Positions 18,297 to 27,770 of a DNA stretch of 29,906 nucleotides are shown here, in pieces (position 1 is the stretch's first letter; the number at the start of each line of letters is the position of its first letter). Origin of the DNA: Chara braunii (Eukaryota > Streptophyta > Charophyceae > Charales > Characeae); assembly GCA_003427395.1 (NCBI GenBank), contig BFEA01000037.1, positions 1,902,945-1,932,850 of the forward strand. Reading direction: 5' to 3'. The translations under genes and the position numbers were made by a program. A model generated the notes under the pieces. The model was not told where the DNA came from and searched no databases. It saw nothing but the letters and a program-made list of their open reading frames with translations.

Positions 18297-18380
18297 GGGG
18301 TCATAGTAGTTGCAACTCTGTAAGGTCAAGTCGTAGCTGCTACAATCCTGAAGGTCAAGGTCGTAGCTGCTACAGTCCCG
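18297..18380. repeat. Short ~30-bp tandem repeats upstream of a TATA box
   Basis: Two good copies (18322-18350 and 18351-18380) share AAGGTCAAG, GTCGTAGCTGCTACA and a TCCnG end. A weaker copy precedes them at about 18297. They lie about 210 bp upstream of TATAAAT at 18594, where enhancer-type repeats of an LTR U3 would be placed. Confidence 0.65.
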
Positions 18381-18593
18381 AAATGCCAAGTCCACAGACT
18401 TCCGGAAGGTCCAGAAGTGGCCTTTCGAGAGTTTTCCACGTTAGGCCAGACGCAAGTGGGCAAGTGGGTAGTCCAACTTTGCTTAGTCAGCGGTACCCAG
18501 TCCCAGTCTCACTTTGTCCAGTCAGCAAGTACCATGTGCGACTGTGTGCACCCTGGGCCCGGTGGAAAAGGGAAGACAAGCGGCCTACAGAAG

Positions 18594-18600
18594 TATAAAT
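18594..18600 (+). promoter_or_regulatory. TATA-box-like motif, plus strand
   Basis: TATAAAT in the context AGAAGTATAAAT, the same word as at 272-283. It is followed within 50 bp by GCGGAAGCGCTGCC, which parallels the arrangement after the TATA motif at 1936. Confidence 0.45.
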
Positions 18601-19999
18601 CAAGAGGCAGTGAACAGCCATTCATTCATTCCTGCATGAGCCATGCGGAAGCGCTGCCCTAGCGTCTTGTGTGAGGTGGTCTGCAGATGCCCGAAGTCGA
18701 AGTGAGCTGAGGTGGAGTTAGAGCAGCCATCGCTGCTTGTAGTTAGCTGTAGCCGGCGGCCATAGCTGCCATAGCTAGCGATAGGTGGTAGTGAGAGTGA
18801 GTGTGTGCGTGTGTGATACAGAGTGTGTGTGAACAGTTGCTGTGAATACAGAGTTGGGAAAGGAAGTGTGGGCGCCTGAGCGCCATAGCCAATTGAAGCG
18901 AGTTTGTATCTGAACTGTGTTCTCGGCTTGAATATCCCTGAGCTTTGTGTGGGCGCCTGGCGCCAGTGTGCTTTGCCATCTGTTTGCATGCATGTGAAGT
19001 GAGAAGAAGGCGAGTCCGATTTCACCTTAGACCCAAGTGTCAACTTGTGGCTCAAGACTATTGCATATTTCACGTGGAGTTATTGCATTCCATCGGGCCT
19101 GACTTCGTGTTCCACTGCAGAAACCTAGGTCAGCCGTGTGGCCCGGGCCTACAAGGTCTGCCCGGAACCTGCCCGGGATGCCCAGCCGGGCGGCCCGATC
19201 GCGCGGACCACCGGGCCTCCCAGCGCAAAATCACGGGACGGGCTCTTTTGAACCGTTGGGCGCCCAGATGCGTGACACGGCGTCTCAAGATCCACACCAG
19301 CCTCAAAAAAAAATTACAGGCCCTCAGTTCCCCCTTTTTTTTTGCTATTCTGTTTGGGCCGTTGATCATCTCCAATCAGCGGCCCATACTGTCCGCCTGC
19401 CAATGCCAGGGCGGGATTCGAATTCGAATTCGACCGGCCTGGTCTGGATGTGCGTGCCTGCCTTCCCCCTCGCAGCTCCAGCTCCCCGCAGCCTGTCGAC
19501 CTCGTGCCTTGCCGCTCTAGATTCCAGCCACGCGCATGGCTGCTCCAGTTTCCTGTCACATGCCGCCAGAGGAGAACCGTTGCCATCAGGTTATTCTTCC
19601 CCTCCGAATCCTCTCCTCCTCGTCCTCCTCGTCTTCTTCCTCTCCTCTTTCTTCTTTTTCTTCTTCTTTTTCGTCATCTTTTCTTCTTCTTGTCGGTCAT
19701 TTCTTCTTCTTCTTCTTCTTCTTCTTCCTTCTTTCCCCCCGTCCATCCTCCAAGGAAGAAGACCTGGCAGGAAGACACGGATAGGGAGAGAGTGAAAGAG
19801 ATGAGGATGGTGATGTGAGGGCGCATACCTGGTATTGGCGATGGTCTGCATCGGTCGGTGGCTGCTGACGTCAACAGTTGCATTCAATGCATTGTCAATT
19901 CGTAGGCAGGAAGTAGCCGTGTAGGGAGTAGCCTGGGCGCCGAGCGCCAAGTAGGGAAAGAGGGCCCAGATACAGATGTTGGTGGGGACGAGAGTAAGG
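18601..19999. other. Leader-like and low-complexity region; no gene recognised
   Basis: GT-rich DNA at 18780-18830 is followed by several GGCGCC words (18871, 18951, 19935). A TTCGAA repeat occurs at about 19418-19432, and a long TTC/TCC pyrimidine tract at about 19612-19735. Ser-rich or Arg/Glu-rich frames over the tract are compositional artefacts. The right end at 19999 is the flank of element 2. Confidence 0.45.
19612..19735. repeat. Polypyrimidine (TTC)n tract
   Basis: About 120 bp of nearly pure pyrimidine built from TTC and TCC triplets. Confidence 0.9.
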
Positions 20000-21206
20000 T
20001 GTTATGAACATGATTGTCCGTTGAAATTTTATCAACGCTCACTCACAGGAACTCCCGTACACGCCCATACATGCACAGAAGGAAGGGGAGAGGTAGTGGA
20101 GGGTCACTCTGCCCAACAAAAGGAACACAGTGGAGGATTCAGAGGAGCGAAGTGACAGAACACACAAAAGTGTGGATTCTCTCCACACAGGTCCCAACAA
20201 TCATTCATAGAAGACAACAGAGTGATCACAGCCAGAAATCAATGAAGAGATGACAACTCAAACACAGTAATACAACTGTTTATTAAACTCAAAGCATCGT
20301 TTTCCCTGAATAACCTCAGAACCCTGCTGCGCTACCCTCAGAGAGGTAGCGCCTCAACTTCACACACAACGAGCAGCTAAAAATAGCACCAGAACCCCAG
20401 GTATCACCCAGCGCCACCCTGACATCCAACTCAGTGGCCTGCGCCAAGATGAAACAGGCTCCTAGAGCCAATCGCCACCCAGATGATGAAGAAGAAGCTC
20501 AGTGCCAACAATCCCTGATGAAGATGAAGTCCAGACGATGATATCCTCTGAGAAGGTGCAGCTATGGCTGCACCGCCACTGGGACCCTACTCCTGAGGAG
20601 GGTCAGCAGTGCACCATGTGCTCCAACGCATCAGACCTCGATAGCCCAGACCGCTTCGACTCCTAGAGAGTCAGAGCCGACAGCATCGACCCCAATCTGG
20701 TCAGCGCTCCGAAGGTCTGGCTATGTCCGCCGTCTCCCACACCGAAATCAGCAACCATGACCTGATACCGTGTGCGCAGCAACTTCCACCACGAAGTGTC
20801 AACTGCCAAAAGCCCAGGACCGATGTCCCCATCCTATCTATACCCTAAGCTAGCCTAGACTCAACCTAGATCGGACTGACTGACCAACCGGTACCGTTTC
20901 TGTTTCGGCCTCTACGGCCTCTCCCTACCCGGCGATAGGCTATAGGACCATCTATCAGCGTAGGCCCATTGGGCCTATCTGTCCTAAGGGTAGCCCGGGT
21001 CTGCTATTCGCAGTTAGGGTAGCTGTAGGAAATTCGAGTTAGTACCGGGCCCATATTTCCTATATTTACAAATATGTCCCTCACGAATTTTCCTTACAGG
21101 TAGGTCTCTCGGTTAGCCCTCAACCAAACAAAATTACGAATTTGTCTCTACCTAGAGTACAGCCTCGTCAGAGATAGGCTACATGCAACCTGGAACCAGC
21201 AAGTCA
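20000..21206 (-). repeat. Element 2 3' LTR
   Basis: In element sense it starts TGACTTGCTGG and ends GTTCATAACA. A TATAGATA promoter motif lies at about 20837-20845, and an AATAAA polyadenylation signal at 20284-20279 (minus strand). The R region would therefore be about 550 bp. The last few bases are uncertain: TTG beyond 21206 is also shared with the other LTR. No classical polypurine tract is seen next to it. The inner flank is instead a GGAGGTC-type direct repeat. Confidence 0.9.
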
Positions 21207-22006
21207 TTGGAGACCTCCGGGGGACCTCCAAGCTAGGGGCGTAGGCATGCAGAGCGTCAAAGGGGTTCTCCTCTTTGCGCAACCTCATATTTGAGGATAA
21301 CAGAGTTTGCTGTTTTCATAAGCTCCTTGCGAATAAACTAGCGGTCCTCAATATGGGACTGGTAAAGAAACTTCACAAGGTACTCCTTATCCGGGCCTGT
21401 ACCATACTCATCCTCAACTGATTCCACCTCATACCCCTTACCAGGGATCGGGGGACCAAATTGAGGAGGCCTGTCTGAAAATGCATCGGCTGGGATAAAC
21501 GGCAACAACTTGGATGCATGAAAGGCAGGGTAGGTTTGTAGATGCAGAGGGATGTCCACGTGATAAGATGGTCCGAAAGGGTCAGCTCCCACTGTATCCA
21601 AAACCTTCCATGGACCCATATAACGCGGCAACAGCTTGGGCGAAATGTCCTCCTCTCGCGATAGCTCAAAGCTGAGTACCCAAACCCAGTCACCAGTGCG
21701 AATGGGGGATGGGCGACGATGGTTGTTAGCCTGCTGAATCATAGCCTTTTGGGCTTTGAGCAGGTTAGTTCTAGCTCGTTCGATATCCCTCTCGTACTGT
21801 CTAGTGAACATTGCAGTCCCAGGCGTCAGTCTGGGGGTAGCCTTATCAATGATGTCATCGAGAGGTTGTCGTGGTTCACGTCCCCAATGCAATCGATAAG
21901 GGGTGAACCTTGTGGAGGAGTGTACAGATGTGTTGTCCACTAGTTGTGCCCGTCCTAAATGGAGATCCCAATCCTGCTGATCAAGGCTGATCACAGGACG
22001 CAGCAA
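21207..22006 (-). pseudogene. pol: Integrase C-terminal half and chromodomain-like tail, element 2
   Basis: The frame continues the integrase core after TAG at 22007-22009. It shows WDLHLGRAQLVDN, a conserved post-DDE helix, then RTGDWVWV and LPRYMGPWKVLD, the GPY/F-type module that binds DNA. The C-terminus, from about residue 195, reads DKEYLVKF and HIEDR. TAG at 21338-21340 stands where the chromodomain Trp is expected, and an in-frame remainder FIRKELMKTA follows. This is a chromodomain-like fold end that would target insertion. Two stops interrupt it. After about 21260 no protein is recognisable up to the LTR. Confidence 0.8.
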
Positions 22007-22705
22007 CTAAAAGAGAATCAGGTTCATCACTTTAGCCTGCCCATTGGCTTCAGGATGACGACCATATGTCATATTCAGTCTAGAATGAAGGTAGTCCTTA
22101 CAATAGGACTGCCATTCATTGCTGCAAAAACGCGGATCTCTATCGCTGACAATAGAGGTGGGTGGTCCATGGTGTATGACCCACCGATCAGCAAAGACCG
22201 CCTGAACGACCGGGACTCTGGCCTCCTCTGGCAGTGGAATGAACTCTGCATATTTAGAAAACCTATCCACACATACCATGACCTGACGCATACCGCGAGG
22301 AGTAGTCCTCCCCAGGTCAGTGAAATCAATAGACACTGACTGTGTAGGTGCATCAGGGATGGGAAGTGGCTGCAGTAAGCCAAGGGGAGGTCGACGCACA
22401 ACCTTGTTCCTTTGGCACAACTCACAGATTTCAACATAATGCAGCAGGTCGGTCCTCATCTCTGTCCACAAGAACCGTTGCGACAAGGCTGCCAACGATT
22501 TTAGGGCCCCAAAGTGGCCGCGCGCATCATGACACTCAGACATCATGAGTGTTCTCAGCTGGCGGTCTTGGGGAATGCACATACGCTCCTCTCCTCTGCT
22601 GCAGGTGTACAGCAGACCTGAAACCAGTGAATATCCTGGTTCTGATGCAGAACCAGTCTGCAAATTCCTAACTATAGGGCCGAAAATCAGGTCCTGTGGC
22701 AACAA
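22007..22705 (-). pseudogene. pol: Integrase N-terminal and catalytic region, element 2
   Basis: The zinc-binding region is complete: His in ECHDARGHFG, two His spaced as HX4H, and CELC. Catalytic Asp residues are in VSIDFTDL and IVSDRDPRF. The expected catalytic Glu in the GQ-x-E position is Lys in GQAKVMN (codon AAA, 22033-22031), a change explained by one G-to-A transition. TAG at 22007-22009 follows a few codons later and separates this from the rest of the core, which is in the same frame. The enzyme could not catalyse strand transfer. Confidence 0.85.
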
Positions 22706-22743
22706 CTGGGCGATGGTTTCCCAAAAGCACGAGTAGAGGAGAT

Positions 22744-23177
22744 TAGGTACGAGAAAGGGCGTCTGCTACACGATTGTAGCTGCCCTTCTTGTGTTTGAGT
22801 TCAAAGTCAACGAGATCAATGAACTGAATATAGCGTGCAAGCTTGTCATTCAGTTCCCCTTGGGTCTTCATCCACTGTAGGGTGGAGTGATTTGAATAGA
22901 TCTTGAAGTGCCTGCACATGAGGAAATGTTTCCAATGCTTGAGCGCTCACACTAGAGCATATAGCTCTTTCTCGTATGTAGAGTCCTGCAGCTTCTTCAC
23001 TTTGCTCTTCTTACTCATGTACTCAACAGGCTGCAGACCATGCCCACTGTCCTGCTGAAGTACCGCCCCAACCCCATACTGGCTAGCATCAATAGCTAGT
23101 ACGAAGGGCAAGGTAGCGTCAGGTAGCTTCAGAACAGGTGCACACATCAAGGCCTCCTTGAGGCGTGTAAAAGCCTG
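22744..23177 (-). pseudogene. pol: RNase H, element 2
   Basis: After TAG at 23178-23180 the same frame encodes the RT end and RNase H. AIDASQYGVGAVL has the first catalytic Asp and TYEKELYALV the Glu. TGA at 22947-22949 then interrupts. The remainder reads YSNHSTLQWM, with Asn where the third acid (TDH motif) is expected, then YNRVADALSRT. A TAA follows near 22745, and the integrase frame is offset, so another frameshift lies at 22706-22745. RNase H would remove template RNA during cDNA synthesis. Confidence 0.85.
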
Positions 23178-23850
23178 CTAACAGTCAGATGCCCAAAGAA
23201 AGTGGGTGTCTTTCTTTGTAAGGTTAGTCAGGGGTGCAGCAATAGCAGATAAGCTCTTGACAAACTTTCTGTAGTAGGAGGCAAGACCCAAGAATGACCG
23301 GACATCACACACTGTGGTAGGCTGTGGCCAGTCCTGAATCGCAGCAACCTTAGTTGCTTCAGGAGTCAACCCCTCCCCAGAGATTACATGCAGATAAGTC
23401 ACAGAAGTCACTCCAAAGGAGAACTTTTCCCTGTTGATCTTATACTGGGCATCATGTAGTGTCTGGAGAACTAGAGCCAGATGTTGCGCATGCTCCTCGA
23501 TAGATCGACTGAACACCAGGATATCATCCAGGCATACAACTACAAATCTATCCAGGTAAGGCCTGAGTATGCGATGCATCTCTGTCTGGAATGTGCCAGG
23601 GGCATTGCAGAGACCGAAAGGCATGGCCAGATACTCATAGGTACCGTATCTGTTCTTGAAGGCAGTCTTGTGGACATCGCCTTCAGCCATCTCAATCTGG
23701 TGGTAGCCAGATTTGAGGTCGATCTTGCTGAAAATTGTGCAACCTTGCACCATGTCCAACAGATCATCAATCCTAGGAAGGGGCTCTGTCGACTTCCTAG
23801 TAATCTTGTTGAGGACCCGATAGTCTAGACACATTCTGAATTCTCCATTT
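23178..23850 (-). pseudogene. pol: Reverse transcriptase palm, element 2
   Basis: MCLDYRVLNKITRKS, TIFSKIDLKSGYHQIEM and MPFGLCNAPGTFQTEM are canonical RT blocks. The active-site box reads VVCLDDILVFS: both Asp are kept but the preceding position is Cys instead of the usual Tyr. Later come INREKFSFG and VRSFLGLASYYRKFV. The frame ends at TAG 23178-23180. The N-terminal fingers are in another frame upstream of about 23855, so an indel lies in the GGGAAA run there. Confidence 0.9.
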
Positions 23851-24364
23851 CCCTTTGGACAAAGAGAACTGGAGCCCCAAATTCAGATGTGTTCGGTTTG
23901 ATCCAACCCTTGTTGGTCAGGGTCTCAAGCTGTCTCCTGAGCTCATCGAGTTCAGTAGGTGACATCCTGTAGATACGGCCCTTGGGAGGTACCGCACCTG
24001 GCAGGAGCTCAATCCTATGCTGGGTCTACCGGTGGACACATCCAGTCAGCTCCTGTATCAGGTTTGGGAACCGGTCCAAAACCTCCTGAATCGGTGAGGG
24101 ACAAGGAGCAACATCCACACCGGTCTGTTTCACATATGCGACAAACAGCCGTGTGTGGGCAGTCTGGCGAGAGAGCTGCAAAAACGCATGTGCTCTCAGA
24201 CAATAACAACTGCTGACTGGATGGTACTCGTCAGCCAAGATACAAGGCTGATAATCCCCTCCACAATCAGGGAGCTCTACCCTGGGGATCTGCCAGTCGA
24301 TCCTAGGGTTAGTGGCCTCCAGCCACTGCATGGAGAAGACAAGATCAAAAGGCACATTGGGCAA
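23851..24364 (-). pseudogene. pol: Protease C-terminus, linker and RT fingers, element 2
   Basis: VPFDLVFSMQWLEATNP, at 24350-24300, is the C-terminal retropepsin motif region (equivalent to ILGxxWL), displaced into a second frame by an indel in a T run near 24365. A linker leads to TAG at 24026-24028. Beyond it the same frame encodes RIELLPGAVPPKGRIY and KGWIKPNTSEFGAPVLF, the start of RT, until the frame is lost near 23855. Confidence 0.8.
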
Positions 24365-24839
24365 ACATAGAAGTTCAGGCGCTGTCTGACCTTCTCCTGC
24401 TTGTCAAAGATAACCGGAAGGTTCTTGACAGCAGTAGTAATCCGAACTGTGGAAGAGTCCCCAATACGGACTTCCAGTGGCTGCTGCAACTTCACCAATC
24501 TCCCATCTAGGTGCAACTTGCTGACAGCCTTGGGAAAGATGAAGTTTCGCGTGGCCCCACAGTCTAGTAAGCCTTTGATCCTAGCTCCCAGGATAGAGGA
24601 TCGCAGCAAGATGAGGTCTGATTTATGCTTCTTCTTTTTCTGCAAAGACAGGAAAAAATCAGCAAAAGTCTGACAGTCATCTTCCCACCACGTCTCATCC
24701 AGGTCAGGGTCCATGTAAGTGAAGGAACCTGATGCAGCAACTCCAACAGAGTCAGCGAGGGTAGATGCAGATTCAGACTCGTCAAAATCTGAATCAGCAC
24801 AAGTGGACGGAGCTGCTAACTCCACTTCCCTCTGCTGGT
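24365..24839 (-). pseudogene. pol: Aspartic protease N-terminal part, element 2 (entered by -1 frameshift)
   Basis: The frame is -1 relative to gag and is open from the gag stop. An acidic leader is followed by GLLDCGATRNFIFP. The catalytic triplet is Asp-Cys-Gly rather than Asp-Ser/Thr-Gly. The next conserved strands (VRIGDSSTVRITT) follow. The fold is cut near 24365 by a 1-base frame change, after which the original frame reads to a stop at 24277 without meaning. Retropepsin would process Gag-Pol in the particle. The expected entry by ribosomal frameshifting explains the lack of a proper start codon. Confidence 0.8.
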
Positions 24840-24849
24840 CTAGTTTTTT
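24795..24849 (-). promoter_or_regulatory. -1 ribosomal frameshift signal at gag-pro junction
   Basis: The gag frame ends TCA AAA AAC TAG. A-AAA-AAC (24849-24843) is a canonical in-phase slippery heptamer, directly followed by the gag stop. Five nucleotides later a two-part stem can form: CAGCA (24837-24833) with TGCTG (24799-24795), and AAGTGGA (24827-24821) with TCCACTT (24807-24801). A second perfect 8-bp hairpin (GATTCAGA/TCTGAATC) follows. Slippage by -1 enters the protease frame directly. Architecture matches known gag-pro frameshift sites. Confidence 0.8.
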
Positions 24850-26408
24850 GAACTAGAACTAGGTTTGCGAGGCATATGGGGACAGTCTTTCAGGAAGTGG
24901 TCCCCCTCGCAACGAAAACAAACCTCACGCTCCTTCCTTCTCTGCCATTGCCCTTCCTGGATCCTGAGCGCTCTCCAGGGTAGGGTGGAAGGATCCATGG
25001 GGTTAACTGGCCAATGGACGTCTTGTGGTAAATTAGGTCTCTGGGCCTGAGGGGAAGTGGCACGTCCCTTCCCTTTCCCCTTCTGGCTGGCTGAGCTCTT
25101 GCTGCTACTGTTGCCCATCTTCCCTTCGAACATGGCAGCAAGGTTCTCAGCCAGGGCAAGAACGGCTGGCTCAGCTGGTGACACTGATGCAGTCTCAGAT
25201 GGAGGACTGCCACGCTGAGATGCATCAGAATCAGATCCTGCATCAGCAGCCAACAAAGCACCCTTCTTCCTACGCTGTCCCCTGGAAGAGGGTCTCCTCC
25301 TTCCATCAGAAGGTTCCTGAACCTTGAACCGAGACTCCAGGTCCAAGGCCGCTTTGCCAGAGGACCTCCAGTCCTTGTGGCCCTGAGAATACAAAGCAAT
25401 AGAGTAGTCTAGAGGCGCTGCGCATAGGAAGTGAGTGAGCTGGCCAGACTCACTCATCTCCAAACTGGGTGTAGCAGTCAAGCTCTCAAACAAACTATAG
25501 AGCTTGGACAGGGAACCCTCAAACCTGCGTGAGCCCAGCAGCAGTATCTTATTTGCTGCTTTTCGGGCATGTTCCCTGTCTGCAAACCGGTCTCGCAGGG
25601 CCTGCAGCAACCCCTCCACCTTCAACTGCTGTGCCCATTTGTCCATGGGCAGATTCTGTTTCGCTGCAGAGGACGTGCACCATTTCAGCGCAGTTCTCTC
25701 AAGATTACCCAGAATAGTCCCTACCTTTGTCACCTCTGGACAAACGAAGCTGCCCAGGTACGCCTGCATAGAGGTAACCCAATCTGAAACATCCACCTTG
25801 GGGTCTTCCCCAAAATACATAGAAGGTGGCGTCAGCTTGGGCTGCCGCTGATCAGATGTGCCAGAGGGAACAGAGGTAGTGGACACATGGGAACCAGCAG
25901 GTGAAGCTGGACGACTATGGGATGGTGAAACTGATATTGGGACAGGTTGGAGAGGTTGGGAAGGAGGCACAAGGAGTTGCAAATGTTGCAGAATTTTGTT
26001 GACACTCGCTGTCAGGGAATCAAGGCTTGCTATCAACTTATCGACCTTGCGGTCGATGGCAGAACATTGATTCTCTACAACGAGAATCCGCTGATCCCAA
26101 TTAGAAAAGTGAGATTTGTTGAGGGTGTCTGTTAACAGCACCAACTCTGCATTATCCTTACTATACTGACTGGAAGTACCACTGACAACAACTTTCTCAA
26201 CCTCTTTACGTAACTGTCTCCTCCTTTCCTCCTTCCTGCTGGCCTCCTCAGCTTCCTTCATCTCCCTTTTTAGCCACTGCACATGGGCCTCTTCCTTTCT
26301 GCGGTTTGCCTTCGCTTCAAGCATGGCCTACTCGAAAGGGGAGAGAGGAAGTGGAGGAGGGTGAGCAGAAGGTTCCCCTTCCTCAACCTTTGTCTCAACA
26401 TCATCCAT
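24840..26408 (-). pseudogene. gag: Gag, element 2 (one premature stop)
   Basis: The likely original start is ATG at 26408-26406, reading MDDVETKVEEGEPSAH. TAG at codon 27 (26330-26328) interrupts it. The next in-frame ATG is 26324-26322, giving 494 residues. Region order: Lys/Glu/Arg-rich coiled coil (first 60 residues), heptad-like segment, Pro/Ser linker (about 115-160), capsid-like helical region (about 165-320, including YFGEDPKVDVSDW), basic and Ser-rich linker, then a zinc knuckle CFRCEGDHFLKDC at about 469-481. The knuckle spacing is CX2CX3HX4C, one residue shorter than the usual CX2CX4HX4C. Gag would form the cytoplasmic particle and package element RNA. It ends at the frameshift signal. 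Confidence 0.9.
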
Positions 26409-27750
26409 TATTAATCACTCACACAATTTAATAAATAGAGACACACAAAGACAAGGTCAGTAGAGATTAAGATTACACACACACACAAGGATGTTATCAC
26501 TGCCACCTGATGAGAAGAGACGTGGTGTGATAGGCAGAGGAGCGCTCAGCCTTTGTAGGCTATTGAGGGCTATTCTGGGTCAGTTTAGGCTAATTCCAGA
26601 CAAAACCAGCTTGCAATTTTACATTCACAGCCCAGAACCCTCATCTGAGTGCAATAACCCCAGAATCACTGTCAGATAGTTAGACAGGATGCAACCTTGG
26701 ACTGTAAGTAGAAGGTCAGAATAGCGCAGAGAGTCAGTAGCAATTAATAGAACCCAGTAGTCAACCAAGATGCTGTTGATGACTGATCAAGCTATTTTTA
26801 GACTCCTACTACTGACACTGGCACTGTTGGACCCTATATGCCCCACTATAGGTGAGGCGAAGTACAGATATCACTGTACCTGACTCAAACCATCAAATCC
26901 AGTAGAGCGCTTTCAAACACTGACTCAATATTGAATTGCGATTTCAGGGTGACTGATAGACTGAAATTCTGACGGACAAAACCTAAGATATAACAAACCC
27001 TAGCTGCCCCAAGCACTGGCTATGGTCGCGCAACATTCAGAATTTCATTATTACTAACATACGGATCCTGAAATACTCAATTCACATTGCGTATTGAATC
27101 GCAATACTGTAATACAGTCAGAGATGCAATTTGAGACAGAGAGGAGGTCAAACAGAGTCAGTAGAAGTCAAAGTAGATAGGTAGGGGAAAGAGCTATGGC
27201 TGTCAGGCAGTGCGATTTTCAACTTTTACTGTCTACAGACATACAATTTCAATATCCCCAGTCTAATCACAACTATCAGACTCGCTACAGAGACTTGAGT
27301 AAGGAACACACTTACTTCAGGTCCAAACACAGGAAGAAGAAGTTGAACTGGCTATGGCTGCCATCTCACCAATTTTTTCAATTCACTGTTCCTAGTGCTC
27401 CCACGTTCAAAATCTCTTGAAACTTGGTGATACTGTAGTTCTTGATATGGCGATTAAACCCCACTAATCAGATTCACTGTATCTGGCCCAGAATCTGAAA
27501 CTCGACATACCCCCAGGTATCTCGCCACCAACAGAGTCAACGCCTGGGCTAAAAATAGCCCCTCAATGCCTCCCAGGCCACTAAGCACTGAATCACTACC
27601 AATCTCTGTGTGATACCAACCGCCACACACTCCTCACCAACACCCTACTGAGCGCAGTACTAAAGATGCGATTCCAACATCAAACCCAACGTCAGAAGTT
27701 CTCAAGTAGTGATGGTTGCCTCAATCCATCATCTCGCCACTGTCTGGGTC
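26409..27750 (-). other. Element 2 untranslated leader
   Basis: About 1.3 kb between PBS and gag start. It contains no conserved open frame. Short CA repeats lie at about 26472-26486. Long leaders are common in Ty3/gypsy elements and usually carry packaging signals, but none can be named here. Confidence 0.6.
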
Positions 27751-27768
27751 CGATCTGCTCCGATACCA
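27751..27768 (-). promoter_or_regulatory. Element 2 primer-binding site
   Basis: TGGTATCGGAGCAGATCG begins two bases inside the 5' LTR (ending at 27771). Its first 15 bases are identical to the PBS at 14298-14284. It resembles the initiator-Met site of plant retrotransposons with one change in the first 12 bases. Confidence 0.9.
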
Positions 27769-27770
27769 AC

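Noticed and set aside
19536-19883. Ser/Phe-rich and Arg/Glu-rich frames
   Set aside because: Products of the TTC/TCC pyrimidine tract.
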